Positions 52,827-60,139 of a stretch of 64,000 nucleotides of DNA are shown one piece after another. The notes beneath the pieces were generated by a model. That model was not told the origin of the DNA and did no database searches. It worked only from the letters and a program-made list of their open reading frames with translations. The stretch is from GCA-003244245 sp963822695 (lineage in GTDB: Bacteria; Actinomycetota; Actinomycetes; Mycobacteriales; Pseudonocardiaceae). The translations under genes were made by a program, and so were the position numbers. Every line of letters begins with the position of its first letter. The stretch's first letter is position 1. The stretch covers positions 1 to 64,000 of the forward strand of contig CAWGJH010000028.1 of NCBI GenBank assembly GCA_963822695.1, in the 5' to 3' direction.

Positions 52827-53011
52827 ACGCCCGCCTCAGCCCACGTTACGGGCTCAGAGTGCTCGACCCATTCGCCGCTCGCTGACGGTGCCAAGAACAC
52901 CGTCACCCCACGGTCGTTACGCGGACCGGTGACAAAGTCTGGTGGTCGGCGGCGGATCTGCTGGATCTTCTCAATGGGCTCGTCGTCTTCGTAAAAGTCG
53001 TCGTCAACCAT
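52817..53011 (-). CDS. Small acidic protein, antitoxin-like candidate
   Basis: 64 residues with an acidic start (M-V-D-D-D-F-Y-E-D-D-E-P-I-E-K-I-Q-Q-I-R-R-R-P-P) and a beta-like C terminus. A Shine-Dalgarno AGGAAGGAG lies upstream. It follows a basic toxin-like gene by 19 bp and overlaps the DUF6941 gene by 10 bp. An antitoxin role is inferred from size, charge and pairing only. Confidence 0.5.
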   Translation of the reverse strand: MVDDDFYEDDEPIEKIQQIRRRPPDFVTGPRNDRGVTVFLAPSASGEWVEHSEPVTWAEAGVCR

Positions 53012-53030
53012 GGCGGGCGCTCCTTCCTAG

Positions 53031-53306
53031 CTAGTCAACGAAGTACACACTGCCCAGCTTCCAAGCATCCCCCATCGGGTGCTCCGCTGGGTAGAGCACG
53101 ACCGTGGCGGGTCGCCCCCGGATTGTCACGTCGATCAAGGCACGACATCCTCGCTCCGGATCGTCGTCCCACCGGCCGTAGAGACCTCGCACGCACTTGA
53201 CTGCGTCACGCAGCTCCTTCTCGGTGATGCGATGGACCTGAGCGATCTTCTGGGCGGTTCGGCGGCTGATGCTCAGCTCCGCCACCCACAACCTCGTCAC
53301 GTCCAC
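53031..53306 (-). CDS. Small conserved protein, BrnT/RelE-like toxin candidate
   Basis: 91 residues. K-I-A-Q-V-H-R-I-T-E-K-E-L-R-D-A-V is followed by G-R-W-D-D-D-P-E-R-G-C-R-A-L-I-D-V-T-I-R-G-R-P-A-T-V-V-L-Y-P and G-D-A-W-K-L-G-S-V-Y-F-V. The helix-then-beta-sheet order with D-D-P-E-R-G-x-R resembles BrnT-type toxins. The acidic gene follows. Toxin function is an inference. Confidence 0.5.
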   Translation of the reverse strand: MDVTRLWVAELSISRRTAQKIAQVHRITEKELRDAVKCVRGLYGRWDDDPERGCRALIDVTIRGRPATVVLYPAEHPMGDAWKLGSVYFVD

Positions 53307-53475
53307 CGGTCCTCACTCCGGTGCGTCCCATCACCGGGGATTCATCGCGCCAGAACTACTCATCGTTACTCGTTGCCGCACCTCAGGGGGAAAGATCACG
53401 CTAGACAAGCATCCGGCTGTCCGGCACCGCCCGGGGGCTACTGGTGCCATCGCCGTCGTGAACGATGGCACAGTG

Positions 53476-54370
53476 ATGCCGCGAAGCAAGCGGCGGGAAC
53501 GAGCCGAAGCGACCGTAACCCGCCTGCGGCCGATCTCCCCCTGGCTGCTCCTCCTCGCCGTGGTGGCGATCGTGGCCGTCACCTGGCCGCTGACCCACTG
53601 GCTGTACGGCGTCGCGGGCGATGACCCGGCCCGTCGGATCGAAGCGATCAAGACCGGGCTGACCGTGGCCGCAGGGACGGGTGGCGCCTTCGCGTTGTTG
53701 CTGGCATTTCGGCGGCAGCTCGCCACCGAGATCATCGCTACCGAGACACAGGAGGTGCAGGAGAGGGAGTACGAGCAGCGGGATCGAGCGGCCGATGCCA
53801 GCGAGCGGGACGCGGAGCAGAGGCGGATCACTGAGCTGTACACGAAGGCTGCCGATCAGTTGGGAAGCGACAAGACACCGGTGCGGCTGGCGGGTCTGCA
53901 CGCGCTAGAACGGTTGGCGCAGAACACCCCGGACCAGCGGCAGACCATCGTCGATGTGATCTGCGCCTACCTGCGTATGCCCTACAAGTCATCCGACGGC
54001 CAACCGCCTGCCGAGGATGCCCCCGCCGAAGCGCACACCCGATACGAGGAATGGCGCCAGGAGTTGCAGGTTCGATTGACCGCACAGCGTATCCTGGTCG
54101 CACATCTCAGACCCGGCGCGGTGGACACTTTCTGGCCTGACATTGACCTGGACCTGACCGAAGCCCACTCCACAGGCTCGATCTGAGCAACTGCCGCATC
54201 AGGAAAGCACAGTTCGGCGGGCGGAGTTCGCTGAGGACGCGAAGTTCGACGGTGCGCGAGCGCGACCAGCGGAGGACAGAATCCATGTCTGGCCCGCGAC
54301 CTGGAGCACACGCGATGCGTGCGAGGGTGAGGAGGCCGACTGGTTGTACCTAGTGCGCGTGGAGGAGTAG
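53476..54370 (+). pseudogene. Membrane pentapeptide-repeat-type protein, frameshifted
   Basis: M-P-R-S-K-R-R-E-R starts a protein with one membrane helix pair (W-L-L-L-L-A-V-V-A-I-V-A-V-T and G-T-G-G-A-F-A-L-L-L-A-F), a charged coiled coil (Q-E-R-E-Y-E-Q-R-D-R-A-A-D-A) and the conserved L-Y-T-K-A-A-D-Q-L-G-S-D-K-T-P-V-R-L-A-G-L-H-A-L-E-R-L-A-Q-N. The frame stops at 54186. The expected downstream part (S-N-C-R-I-R-K-A-Q-F-G-G, then A-E-F-A-E-D-A-K-F-D-G-A) lies in two other frames ending at 54370. The repeat domain is thus lost or very short. Confidence 0.7.
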
Positions 54371-54489
54371 CCACGAGCATGCCAACCACAGTGTGGACCA
54401 GCAGCGTGCAATCACTGCGGTCGTCGGTGCGGCGGCCTTGCGCGTGCAGTCGGCCTCGCTCGCGTTGCGAGTTCAAAGTCTCAGGTGGT

Positions 54490-54605
54490 ACGTCGATCAC
54501 GATTGACGATCGTGAACGATCGACAGCGGCGGGTGTTGCCCCGATGAAACGGTCCGGTGGATGGGCGGCTATACCAGCAAACCAGCTCGATAGGCCATCC
54601 TCGTG
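54490..54605 (-). repeat. Degenerate copy of the XRE gene end and its downstream spacer
   Basis: This segment aligns with 57671-57785: both hold TCACGATTGACGA ... GTGAACGATCG and, on the minus strand, an XRE tail (M-A-Y-R-A-G-L-L-V here; M-A-H-R-A-G-L-P-V there). It is the only recognisable content of the gene-free stretch 54371-54738 apart from a TATAAGAT box near 54689, a possible -10 for the next gene. Confidence 0.65.
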
Positions 54606-54738
54606 CGCGGAGGGTTCGTGCAGATCACTGATCGAAAGATCATCATAAAGGTCGCCATTGGTCAGGTTAAACGCGGGCGGCACGCGAGAGTGTATAAGAT
54701 AGGCTGAAACGGGCGGAGGGTGGGTTCATACTACGATC

Positions 54739-55587
54739 ATGAGCGTGCTGGAGTGTCCGTGGAGTGATGAACCGATGTCTTGGAACGCGAGGGACCGCGT
54801 GAAATGGTTGTTATCCTCGCGTTTCCGCCAAAACCTGACCGCTCGGCGCGTCCGCGAGGCCGAGGTGCGTCGCCTCCGTCTGAACATTGACGCCCGAATG
54901 TTCGTCCGCGAGATCTATCACCAACAACTTTACGAGAATGACGAACTCCGACTCAAACCCGAGCCGTTCGCCTACACCGCCCGCAGACAGCTCGATGAGG
55001 CTCTGTCGCATGCACCCACAGAAATCGACCCTCAAGTGGCGCGAGCCCTGCTCGAACACGCCCTCGCCGAGAGAGCCAGATGGATCATCGACGCCAGCTT
55101 CACCGCCGACCAGCTACAGCACGGGGCAAGTGACCCACCATCGGTCGACCGCTACGAGTTCAAGATCCAAATTGATGATCAACCTGGTCTCGGGAACGTG
55201 ACCTACCGGGTGTGTACCCGCTGTCAGCAGGGAGTACTCGATAATATCACCGTCGCCGCTGAGATTGGATGCGGTGGCGTTGGTCGGCGAGCACTAGACG
55301 AGTTGCAACAACGATGGGTTGGGTACAAGTTCAATACCACCGGGCAACGATCTACAGCACGCGGATTCTATGACCGATGCCGCATGACCAGCTCCAGTCC
55401 ATGGCTGTACGAACTCAACGGCTGCCCTCATCTGGCCGTTACCTACAGCGGTAGTGGCTATCGAGGTGTTGAGACGTATGGTATCAACACCTACCTGATG
55501 CGGTGGGCGCGCAGGAAGTACAAACGGTTGAGGGCGTTCAAGCGGTTCCGCTGGTCAGCGCGGGCGCGTCGTCGGCCAGCGAGATGA
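54739..55587 (+). CDS. Hypothetical protein, possibly GNAT acetyltransferase-like
   Basis: 282 residues, with clearly lower GC content than its neighbours. The N-terminal half is charged and helical (R-V-R-E-A-E-V-R-R-L-R-L-N-I-D-A-R-M). The C-terminal half contains C-T-R-C, then G-C-G-G-V-G-R-R-A-L-D-E-L-Q-Q-R-W-V-G-Y-K-F-N-T-T-G-Q-R-S-T-A-R-G-F-Y-D-R-C, which resembles the acetyl-CoA loop and end of GNAT-type proteins found on actinobacterial mobile elements. The tail is strongly basic (R-R-K-Y-K-R-L-R-A-F-K-R-F-R-W). The family assignment is tentative. Composition suggests transfer. Confidence 0.5.
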   Translation: MSVLECPWSDEPMSWNARDRVKWLLSSRFRQNLTARRVREAEVRRLRLNIDARMFVREIYHQQLYENDELRLKPEPFAYTARRQLDEALSHAPTEIDPQVARALLEHALAERARWIIDASFTADQLQHGASDPPSVDRYEFKIQIDDQPGLGNVTYRVCTRCQQGVLDNITVAAEIGCGGVGRRALDELQQRWVGYKFNTTGQRSTARGFYDRCRMTSSSPWLYELNGCPHLAVTYSGSGYRGVETYGINTYLMRWARRKYKRLRAFKRFRWSARARRRPAR

Positions 55588-55690
55588 CCTGCCCGAGTAT
55601 CCAGCGCGACCGCCCACGTTCCTCGACCGTCGCCGTGAGCTGGTCGAAGTAGGCCAGAGGGTCGCTGGTGGGCTCACTACTCACCGCCAT
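55538..55690 (-). CDS. 50-residue conserved-looking protein, antisense to preceding gene end
   Basis: ATG 55690 follows GGGAG. The peptide M-A-V-S-S-E-P-T-S-D-P-L-A-Y-F-D-Q-L has a clear amphipathic helix and continues V-E-E-R-G-R-S-R-W-I-L-G-Q-V-I-S-L-A-D-D-A-P. It overlaps the last 50 bp of the convergent GNAT-like gene. It is the last member of the minus-strand operon starting at 58947. Function unknown. Confidence 0.55.
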   Translation of the reverse strand: MAVSSEPTSDPLAYFDQLTATVEERGRSRWILGQVISLADDAPALTSGTA

Positions 55691-55792
55691 GTTCTCCCGG
55701 GTCGTCAATATCCTTTGGTGCGTCTGGGACCGGCCGGGCCGGGGAGCGCCGTACGGGGGATAGGGCTCAACCGCACGGCCCGGCCGGAGTCG

Positions 55793-56047
55793 TCACCTTC
55801 CTGATCTTTGCCTGGGGATGATGGAGCGGCACGACCAGCAGTAGTGACGGAATCCGGGATCGGTGAGGTCGTCCGCGCGAATGATGTCGGCTCCGCATAG
55901 GGCGACGTAGCGACCTGTGCGGTTGGTGCCCGCAGCGGCGGTGGCGGAGGTGAAGAGGTGGATGGTGCCGGTGCGCAGGTCCACGATGTCCACGGTGTGG
56001 CGCAGGGCCGCCCGGGTCCGACGGCTCGTCAGGCGGTGTCGTGCCAC
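55793..56047 (-). CDS. Small H-C-C-C signature protein (putative zinc-binding)
   Basis: 84 residues from GTG 56047, which overlaps the end of the upstream family member by 19 bp. The core is T-I-H-L-F-T-S-A ... T-G-R-Y-V-A-L-C-G-A-D-I-I-R ... H-Y-C-W-S-C-R-S: His, Cys 21 residues later, C-x2-C after 18 more. T-V-D-I-V-D-L-R-T-G-T before it looks like a beta strand. The overlap with a paralogue suggests tandem duplication and coupled translation. Function unknown. Confidence 0.65.
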   Translation of the reverse strand: MARHRLTSRRTRAALRHTVDIVDLRTGTIHLFTSATAAAGTNRTGRYVALCGADIIRADDLTDPGFRHYCWSCRSIIPRQRSGR

Positions 56048-56292
56048 CGGGCCTTGGCCTTCGCGAGGAACGCGGCCCATGCGAGGCGACGGGGTCGGCC
56101 TTCGGCATGGGTGACGCAGTTCTGGCAGTCCCGAGTGGACACCGTGGGGTTGGTCCCCGTGATGACCACGGTGCCGCACAACGCGGGGTAGCGCCCGGAG
56201 CGCCGATGTAGGGGAACGACCTCAATCCGAACGAGATGTCGTTGCCCCGTGCTGGTGTCCACCATCGACCGGGCCAGGGCTGGGCCGCTCAT
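56029..56292 (-). CDS. Small H-C-C-C signature protein (putative zinc-binding)
   Basis: 87 residues. GAGGGGGA precedes ATG 56292. The core is M-V-D-T-S-T-G-Q-R-H-L-V-R-I ... S-G-R-Y-P-A-L-C-G-T-V-V-I ... T-R-D-C-Q-N-C: His, Cys 20 later, C-x2-C after 16 more. The basic tail (R-L-A-W-A-A-F-L-A-K-A-K-A-R-W) is followed directly by the overlapping paralogue. It belongs to the same family as 26980 and 33924. Confidence 0.7.
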   Translation of the reverse strand: MSGPALARSMVDTSTGQRHLVRIEVVPLHRRSGRYPALCGTVVITGTNPTVSTRDCQNCVTHAEGRPRRLAWAAFLAKAKARWHDTA

Positions 56293-56378
56293 CGCGGGTT
56301 CCCCCTCGCGTGCCGGCCAGCCTTCTGCTGAGCGCCTGAGCGCACCACGGGCGACCGGGTGAAAAATCCTTGGAGGCC

Positions 56379-56729
56379 TCATTCGAGGGTGTACCAGATT
56401 TTGCACGGAAAATGACGGCGCCTGACTGTCCAGCCACGTCGCCAGTTTCCTCTGCAGGCGTGACATCGGCCGGTTCGAGTGAGGAAATGGTGATCGATCA
56501 GGATGGCGCGCAGGGTGACGACTAGGTCGGGACGCTCAGCGCTGTCGGTGAGGGCATCCCATACTGAGCGGACCTGGTGGAGCGCGTGGGGTCGCTCAGC
56601 GAGCCACGCGAGTGTCTGCTCGGAGAGTTGCATCGGGGGCAGTGGCGAGGCGGTGGGCGTGACTTTCGGCATCGGGATGGTCACGTCGTGGGTGGTCTCG
56701 CGCTGGCGGGTGAGGGTGGTGATGGCCAT
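56379..56729 (-). CDS. Hypothetical protein with cysteine motif
   Basis: 116 residues. A helical middle (S-E-Q-T-L-A-W-L-A-E-R-P-H-A-L-H-Q-V-R-S-V-W-D-A-L) and R-P-D-L-V-V-T-L-R-A-I-L-I-D-H-H precede G-R-C-H-A-C-R-G-N-W and F-P-C-K-I-W. The C-x2-C plus His-rich part could bind zinc, but the spacing differs from the H-C-C-C family. The ATG touches the stop of the upstream gene (TGATG). Function unknown. Confidence 0.6.
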   Translation of the reverse strand: MAITTLTRQRETTHDVTIPMPKVTPTASPLPPMQLSEQTLAWLAERPHALHQVRSVWDALTDSAERPDLVVTLRAILIDHHFLTRTGRCHACRGNWRRGWTVRRRHFPCKIWYTLE

Positions 56730-56989
56730 CAGTCACCGTCGGGCGTGGTGGTGAGGACGCGTACGAGGTCGGGCCGCAGGGCGACCGTTTCTCTGTCGCG
56801 GGCGAAGCGCACGTACAGCAGGCGGGTGTCCCGGCCGATGGCTTGGCCTTGTTGGTGCAGCCGCAGAGCGTGTCCCCCGTGTTCCTCATCCACCGTGACC
56901 TGTTGAACCCAGCTCAGGAAGGGAATGGGGGTGCCATCGGCGTCGCGTAGAAAGGGAAGGTTCGTGGCGTCCACGTCAGCGGTGGGCAT
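56729..56989 (-). CDS. Hypothetical protein, 86 residues
   Basis: M-P-T-A-D-V-D-A-T-N-L-P-F-L-R-D-A-D-G-T-P-I-P-F then V-Q-Q-V-T-V-D-E-E-H-G, L-L-Y-V-R-F-A-R-D-R-E-T-V-A-L-R-P-D-L-V-R-V-L. Mostly beta with a short terminal helix. ATG 56989 follows GGAGAAC in place of the longer GTG frame. It overlaps the next gene by one base. Same operon as the XRE regulator; no family recognised. Confidence 0.6.
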   Translation of the reverse strand: MPTADVDATNLPFLRDADGTPIPFLSWVQQVTVDEEHGGHALRLHQQGQAIGRDTRLLYVRFARDRETVALRPDLVRVLTTTPDGD

Positions 56990-57121
56990 CGTGGATGTTC
57001 TCCTCGGGTGTGAGTGGTGGCCCCCGACCACCGGGTCGAAACGAGGGTCTTTGAGTGGCTGGAACCGACCGGCCGCCGGGAGCGTGACGGGGGCAAGGCT
57101 CCACCGGCGGCCGGCCGGGAT

Positions 57122-57391
57122 TTACTCCTCGCGCGGACCCCAGGTGTGGGAGTCCGCGAGGAAGATCAGACGACAGCGTTGGCAGTTCAGGCCGGGTAGT
57201 GGCTGGTCGTGCTGGGTGACGCCGGTTGTGAGCAGGGCGCCGCAGCGGGCCTTGAGCACGCCTGAGGGGTGCTCACCCCGAGGGAGCAACAGGTGCGCCT
57301 GGTAGTCTAGGGGGGACCGCGCCCAGCGCGCCGGGCTACTCACCGGGTACCTCTCGCGCGCACCGGGCGGTGTGGCCGGGTGATCGGTCAT
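57122..57391 (-). CDS. Small H-C-C-C signature protein, second copy of the cassette
   Basis: 89 residues. The core is Y-Q-A-H-L-L-L-P-R-G-E-H-P-S-G-V-L-K-A-R-C-G-A-L-L ... G-L-N-C-Q-R-C-R-L-I-F: His, Cys 17 later, C-x2-C after 19 more. Its A-R-C-G variant and its length match the gene at 2896-3177. The ATG overlaps the stop of the partner gene (ATGA), exactly as in the first copy. Confidence 0.72.
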   Translation of the reverse strand: MTDHPATPPGARERYPVSSPARWARSPLDYQAHLLLPRGEHPSGVLKARCGALLTTGVTQHDQPLPGLNCQRCRLIFLADSHTWGPREE

Positions 57392-57681
57392 CGGCGCAGC
57401 CATGTCCGGAGAGCCTCGAACAGCGCCGTCGCGGCGTCCTCGTCGAGGATGATCACGCACGCGCCGGTCACATGCGGATCGAGCACAATTTCCCCGTCGC
57501 GCTTGCGTTCCACCACCAGGTTGGCGAAACCCCTCGGACCCCGGTGCAGCGCACAACTAACAGGGATCGCCCTGCGATTCTCACGGGACGCGCTCGCGGT
57601 CGCGCCTTCCGTGACGGGGACCGTTCGAGGATTGCCGCTAGCCGGCCGTGTTGCTGGTGCGTTGTTGATGTCGTTGGTCAC
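57388..57681 (-). CDS. Small conserved partner protein, second copy
   Basis: 97 residues from GTG 57681. From T-E-G-A-T-A-S-A-S-R-E-N-R-R-A-I-P-V to W-L-R-R it matches the 2672-2899 protein almost throughout (G-P-R-G-F-A-N-L-V-V-E-R-K, D-P-H-V-T-G, V-I-I-L-D-E-D-A-A-T-A-L-F-E). The N-terminal ~20 residues are extra. An inverted repeat TCAC-N11-GTGA (57678-57696) covers the start. It lies 66 bp behind the XRE regulator in the same operon. Confidence 0.75.
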   Translation of the reverse strand: MTNDINNAPATRPASGNPRTVPVTEGATASASRENRRAIPVSCALHRGPRGFANLVVERKRDGEIVLDPHVTGACVIILDEDAATALFEALRTWLRR

Positions 57682-57747
57682 GATTGACGACGGTGAACGA
57701 TCGGCCGGTAGCGGGTGTCCCGCCGCCGGGAGCACTCCCCGGATAGG

Positions 57748-58947
57748 CTACACCGGCAGACCAGCGCGGTGGGCCATTCCGCGTAGCTCCATGCCTATGG
57801 CGTCTCGGCGCGTGCCCGGGAGCAGCGTGGCTATGACGTCGCGGACCAGCGGATCCCGGCGCACCTTGATGGGGAAGATGTCCTCCGCCGTGCGCAGCGC
57901 CCGCACGGCGTCGTCACGGCGCCCCGGCAACTGGGCCAGTGCCTGGCCGTAGTGCATCCAGTAGTGAGCCCGGCCCGACGGGAAGGGGTGACGCTCGGGG
58001 TGAACGCCCCGCGCGATGCTGACCACCTGGTCGGGCTCACCCGCTTCGAGCGCCAGCCACATCCGGCGCCCCACCACTTCGGCCGGCGAGTTGTCGCACC
58101 CCAGGGAGTCATCACCGGTCGCCCCAAACCGCTCGGCCAGCTCTGCGGCGGCATCCATCGGCGCGGCCACATCACCCGGCCGCCCGTCCAGTACGGCGGC
58201 ATAGGCATGGGTCATGGTGAGCTGGCACACCAGACCGGCGGTGTCGGCAGTAGCCGGTGGCACGGTCAGCGAGTCGAGCACGGCCCGCCCCAGCTCGAAC
58301 GCTCCACCGGTTAGCAGCGTGTCAGCCACACTGAACCCGGCCACGCCGAGCGTGGTGACCTCATCACGCTCCTGGGCCAGGCGTCGAGCCAGGAACACGG
58401 TCCGGCGGATCAGATCGTCGGGTGCGGCCACACGGAACAGCCACAGGCGGGTGACGTGCACATGCAGGTAGACGGCCAAGTCGAGCAGCTCGCCGTGGTC
58501 GGCGCCGGTGGCCAGCGTGGTATGCAGGTTGCTGATCAGCGCGGGTAAGTCGGTGGCCACCTCGGCGAACTGGCAGGCCCGCCGCTGGGCGTGGATCCGG
58601 GCCACCTGATCCCGCAGCACTGCCACGGGCAGCACCAGTCCGTCTAAGCGGTCGGTGTCGATCGCGTCCAGCGCCAGCCGCACCGCCTCAGTAGTGGAAT
58701 CAGTGTGTCCGTTGGCCGGTGCGGGCACCGGTAGCCGCCTCAGGTCACTCGGGGCGATTTCCAGCGCGTTGGCCAGCGCGACGATCTCCGAAAGTTTGTT
58801 CAGCGCGACTTCTCCGCGCTCGATCCGGTCGAGCTGCGACTTGCTCATCCCAGCCAGCCCCGCGATCACCCGCAGCGACTTGTCCCGGGCCTTGCGGATC
58901 CGCCGCAGCCGACGGCCGATCGTCCGTGCATCGTCGTCAACGTCCAC
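57748..58947 (-). CDS. XRE-family regulator with helical C-terminal domain
   Basis: 399 residues, intact. The helix-turn-helix (R-R-L-R-R-I-R-K-A-R-D-K-S-L-R-V-I-A-G-L-A-G-M-S-K-S-Q-L-D-R-I-E-R-G at ~12-46) is followed by a long helical, TPR-like sensor region (A-R-I-H-A-Q-R-R-A-C-Q-F-A-E-V; R-A-H-Y-W-M-H-Y-G-Q-A-L-A-Q-L-P-G-R). Similar actinobacterial regulators sit next to tiny genes of unknown role. It leads the operon down to 55538. A hairpin at 58985-59007 lies in its promoter region. Confidence 0.85.
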   Translation of the reverse strand: MDVDDDARTIGRRLRRIRKARDKSLRVIAGLAGMSKSQLDRIERGEVALNKLSEIVALANALEIAPSDLRRLPVPAPANGHTDSTTEAVRLALDAIDTDRLDGLVLPVAVLRDQVARIHAQRRACQFAEVATDLPALISNLHTTLATGADHGELLDLAVYLHVHVTRLWLFRVAAPDDLIRRTVFLARRLAQERDEVTTLGVAGFSVADTLLTGGAFELGRAVLDSLTVPPATADTAGLVCQLTMTHAYAAVLDGRPGDVAAPMDAAAELAERFGATGDDSLGCDNSPAEVVGRRMWLALEAGEPDQVVSIARGVHPERHPFPSGRAHYWMHYGQALAQLPGRRDDAVRALRTAEDIFPIKVRRDPLVRDVIATLLPGTRRDAIGMELRGMAHRAGLPV

Positions 58948-58984
58948 GAAACCCCCTGCCCTTGCCGGGACATCCCCTGCCGAT

Positions 58985-59007
58985 GCCCCGGGGAGCTACC
59001 CCGGGGC
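58985..59007. promoter_or_regulatory. Inverted repeat upstream of the XRE gene
   Basis: GCCCCGGGG-AGCTA-CCCCGGGGC, perfect 9-bp arms, 38 bp before the XRE start and 12 bp before a strong Shine-Dalgarno on the plus strand. It could be the autoregulatory operator for both directions, or a hairpin. Confidence 0.5.
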
Positions 59008-59042
59008 GGAACCTCGGCAAGGAGGTGAAGCGAGGCTACTCG

Positions 59043-59189
59043 GTGTCCGGTGATTGGTGGAAACTGCGCACCATGACCGGGATCGACGTTCGATGTGAAG
59101 CTGGCCACGAGGCGCCCATGATGCGCGGCGGGCGACCGATGCTCACGTGGGGCCACCACCTGTTTCACGGCAACGGATGGACACTCTGA
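59043..59189 (+). CDS. 48-residue His/Trp-rich peptide gene divergent from XRE
   Basis: A perfect AAGGAGGTGA (59019-59028) lies 14 bases before GTG 59043. The peptide V-S-G-D-W-W-K-L-R-T-M-T-G-I-D-V-R-C-E-A-G-H-E has a C-terminal T-W-G-H-H-L-F-H-G-N-G-W. The Cys and five His could bind metal. It may be a partner or signal peptide of the divergent XRE regulator. The following 390 bp (59190-59577) show no clear gene. Confidence 0.4.
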   Translation: MSGDWWKLRTMTGIDVRCEAGHEAPMMRGGRPMLTWGHHLFHGNGWTL

Positions 59190-59548
59190 TACCTTGATGA
59201 CCCCGCCAGCGACACCGCTGGTGTCGAAGAGCACTTTATCCTGGGCGACCTGGCCGAGGTAGACGCGGCCGTCCGCTCGGCGCAGTCGTGGCTGGAGTCA
59301 GTCCGGTCAGGTACTCAGTGAAGCCACCTGGGAAAACGTGTGCTAATTGCAGGGAAACCGCAGGTCGGGAGCCATTTTCCACAAGATCGCCGACAACAGG
59401 CAAAATGGGCATTGCGTCGAGGTAGGACGTTGGCACTCGCGCTCATCGACCGTCTCCTGCCGCCGTGACCGTCGTTGCTGTGGTGTGAGCAGCGATGAGG
59501 GTACGCAGGTCCCAGTTGGTGCACTCGGCGTTGGGTGTCGTCCCCGGT

Positions 59549-59560
59549 CCACCCGGGTGG
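59549..59560. promoter_or_regulatory. 12-bp palindrome before the toxin-antitoxin pair
   Basis: CCACCCGGGTGG lies 17 bp before the antitoxin-like start. Toxin-antitoxin operons often autoregulate through such sites; binding is inferred. Confidence 0.4.
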
Positions 59561-59577
59561 ACCGCTACACGTTGACG

Positions 59578-59862
59578 ATGATCGAGCGGTCCGGACCAGC
59601 GATCCGGGCGGCGCTGCTCGCGCATGCACCCATCGAGGAGTGCGCACAGTTTGAAGCAGAGTTCCGGTCCGCGCTGGCGCGGGCCGCGGAGGACCTCGAC
59701 CTCTCGGGGCCGCAGGCAGTACTGACACGCTGGCACACGCTGGCCACGATGGCGGCCAACCCACCCACCGACGACGAACGTGAGCAGATCGAACGCGCGA
59801 AGGTCGGCGACTTCACCGGCCTACTCACTCAGGATGGGCACGGGAATTGGGTTCGGCTGTAG
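59578..59862 (+). CDS. DUF6247-family protein, putative antitoxin
   Basis: 94 residues, helical. A-I-R-A-A-L-L-A-H-A-P-I-E-E-C-A-Q-F-E-A-E-F-R-S-A-L-A-R-A-A-E-D-L-D-L-S and V-L-T-R-W-H-T-L-A-T-M-A match the DUF6247 pattern, a family found upstream of RelE/ParE-like genes in actinobacteria. The stop is directly followed by the toxin-like ATG, without a gap. The start is the first Met of the conserved part; no strong Shine-Dalgarno is seen. Confidence 0.75.
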   Translation: MIERSGPAIRAALLAHAPIEECAQFEAEFRSALARAAEDLDLSGPQAVLTRWHTLATMAANPPTDDEREQIERAKVGDFTGLLTQDGHGNWVRL

Positions 59863-60126
59863 ATGCCGCCCTACACAGCGATCTGGCTAGAAAGAGCTTG
59901 GAAGCAGCGCGACAGCCTCCCCGCGACCATCCGGCGCCTGGTCGAGCGCCGGGTCGAAGAGTTGCTGGAGGACCCGACCGGCGCCCCCCACGCCCTCTAC
60001 TACCAGCGGTTCGATGAGTGGGCCATCCCGTTCGCCTTCGGCGCCGACGAAGGGTTTATCTACTATGCTGTCGTGGACGAACCCCGGCGGGTGGTGATCC
60101 TGCGCCAGTTGGCCTTCAGCGGCTAG
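59863..60126 (+). CDS. RelE/ParE-superfamily toxin
   Basis: 87 residues of the usual RelE/ParE length. Y-T-A-I-W-L-E-R-A-W-K-Q-R-D-S-L-P-A-T-I-R-R-L-V-E-R-R-V-E-E-L-L-E-D-P-T forms the two N-terminal helices. Y-Y-Q-R-F-D-E-W-A-I-P-F-A-F-G and F-I-Y-Y-A-V-V-D-E-P-R-R-V-V-I-L-R-Q-L give the beta sheet. Relatives cleave ribosome-bound mRNA or poison gyrase. Coupled to the DUF6247 gene with no spacing. Confidence 0.8.
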   Translation: MPPYTAIWLERAWKQRDSLPATIRRLVERRVEELLEDPTGAPHALYYQRFDEWAIPFAFGADEGFIYYAVVDEPRRVVILRQLAFSG

Positions 60127-60139
60127 CCAGTAGGCACGT

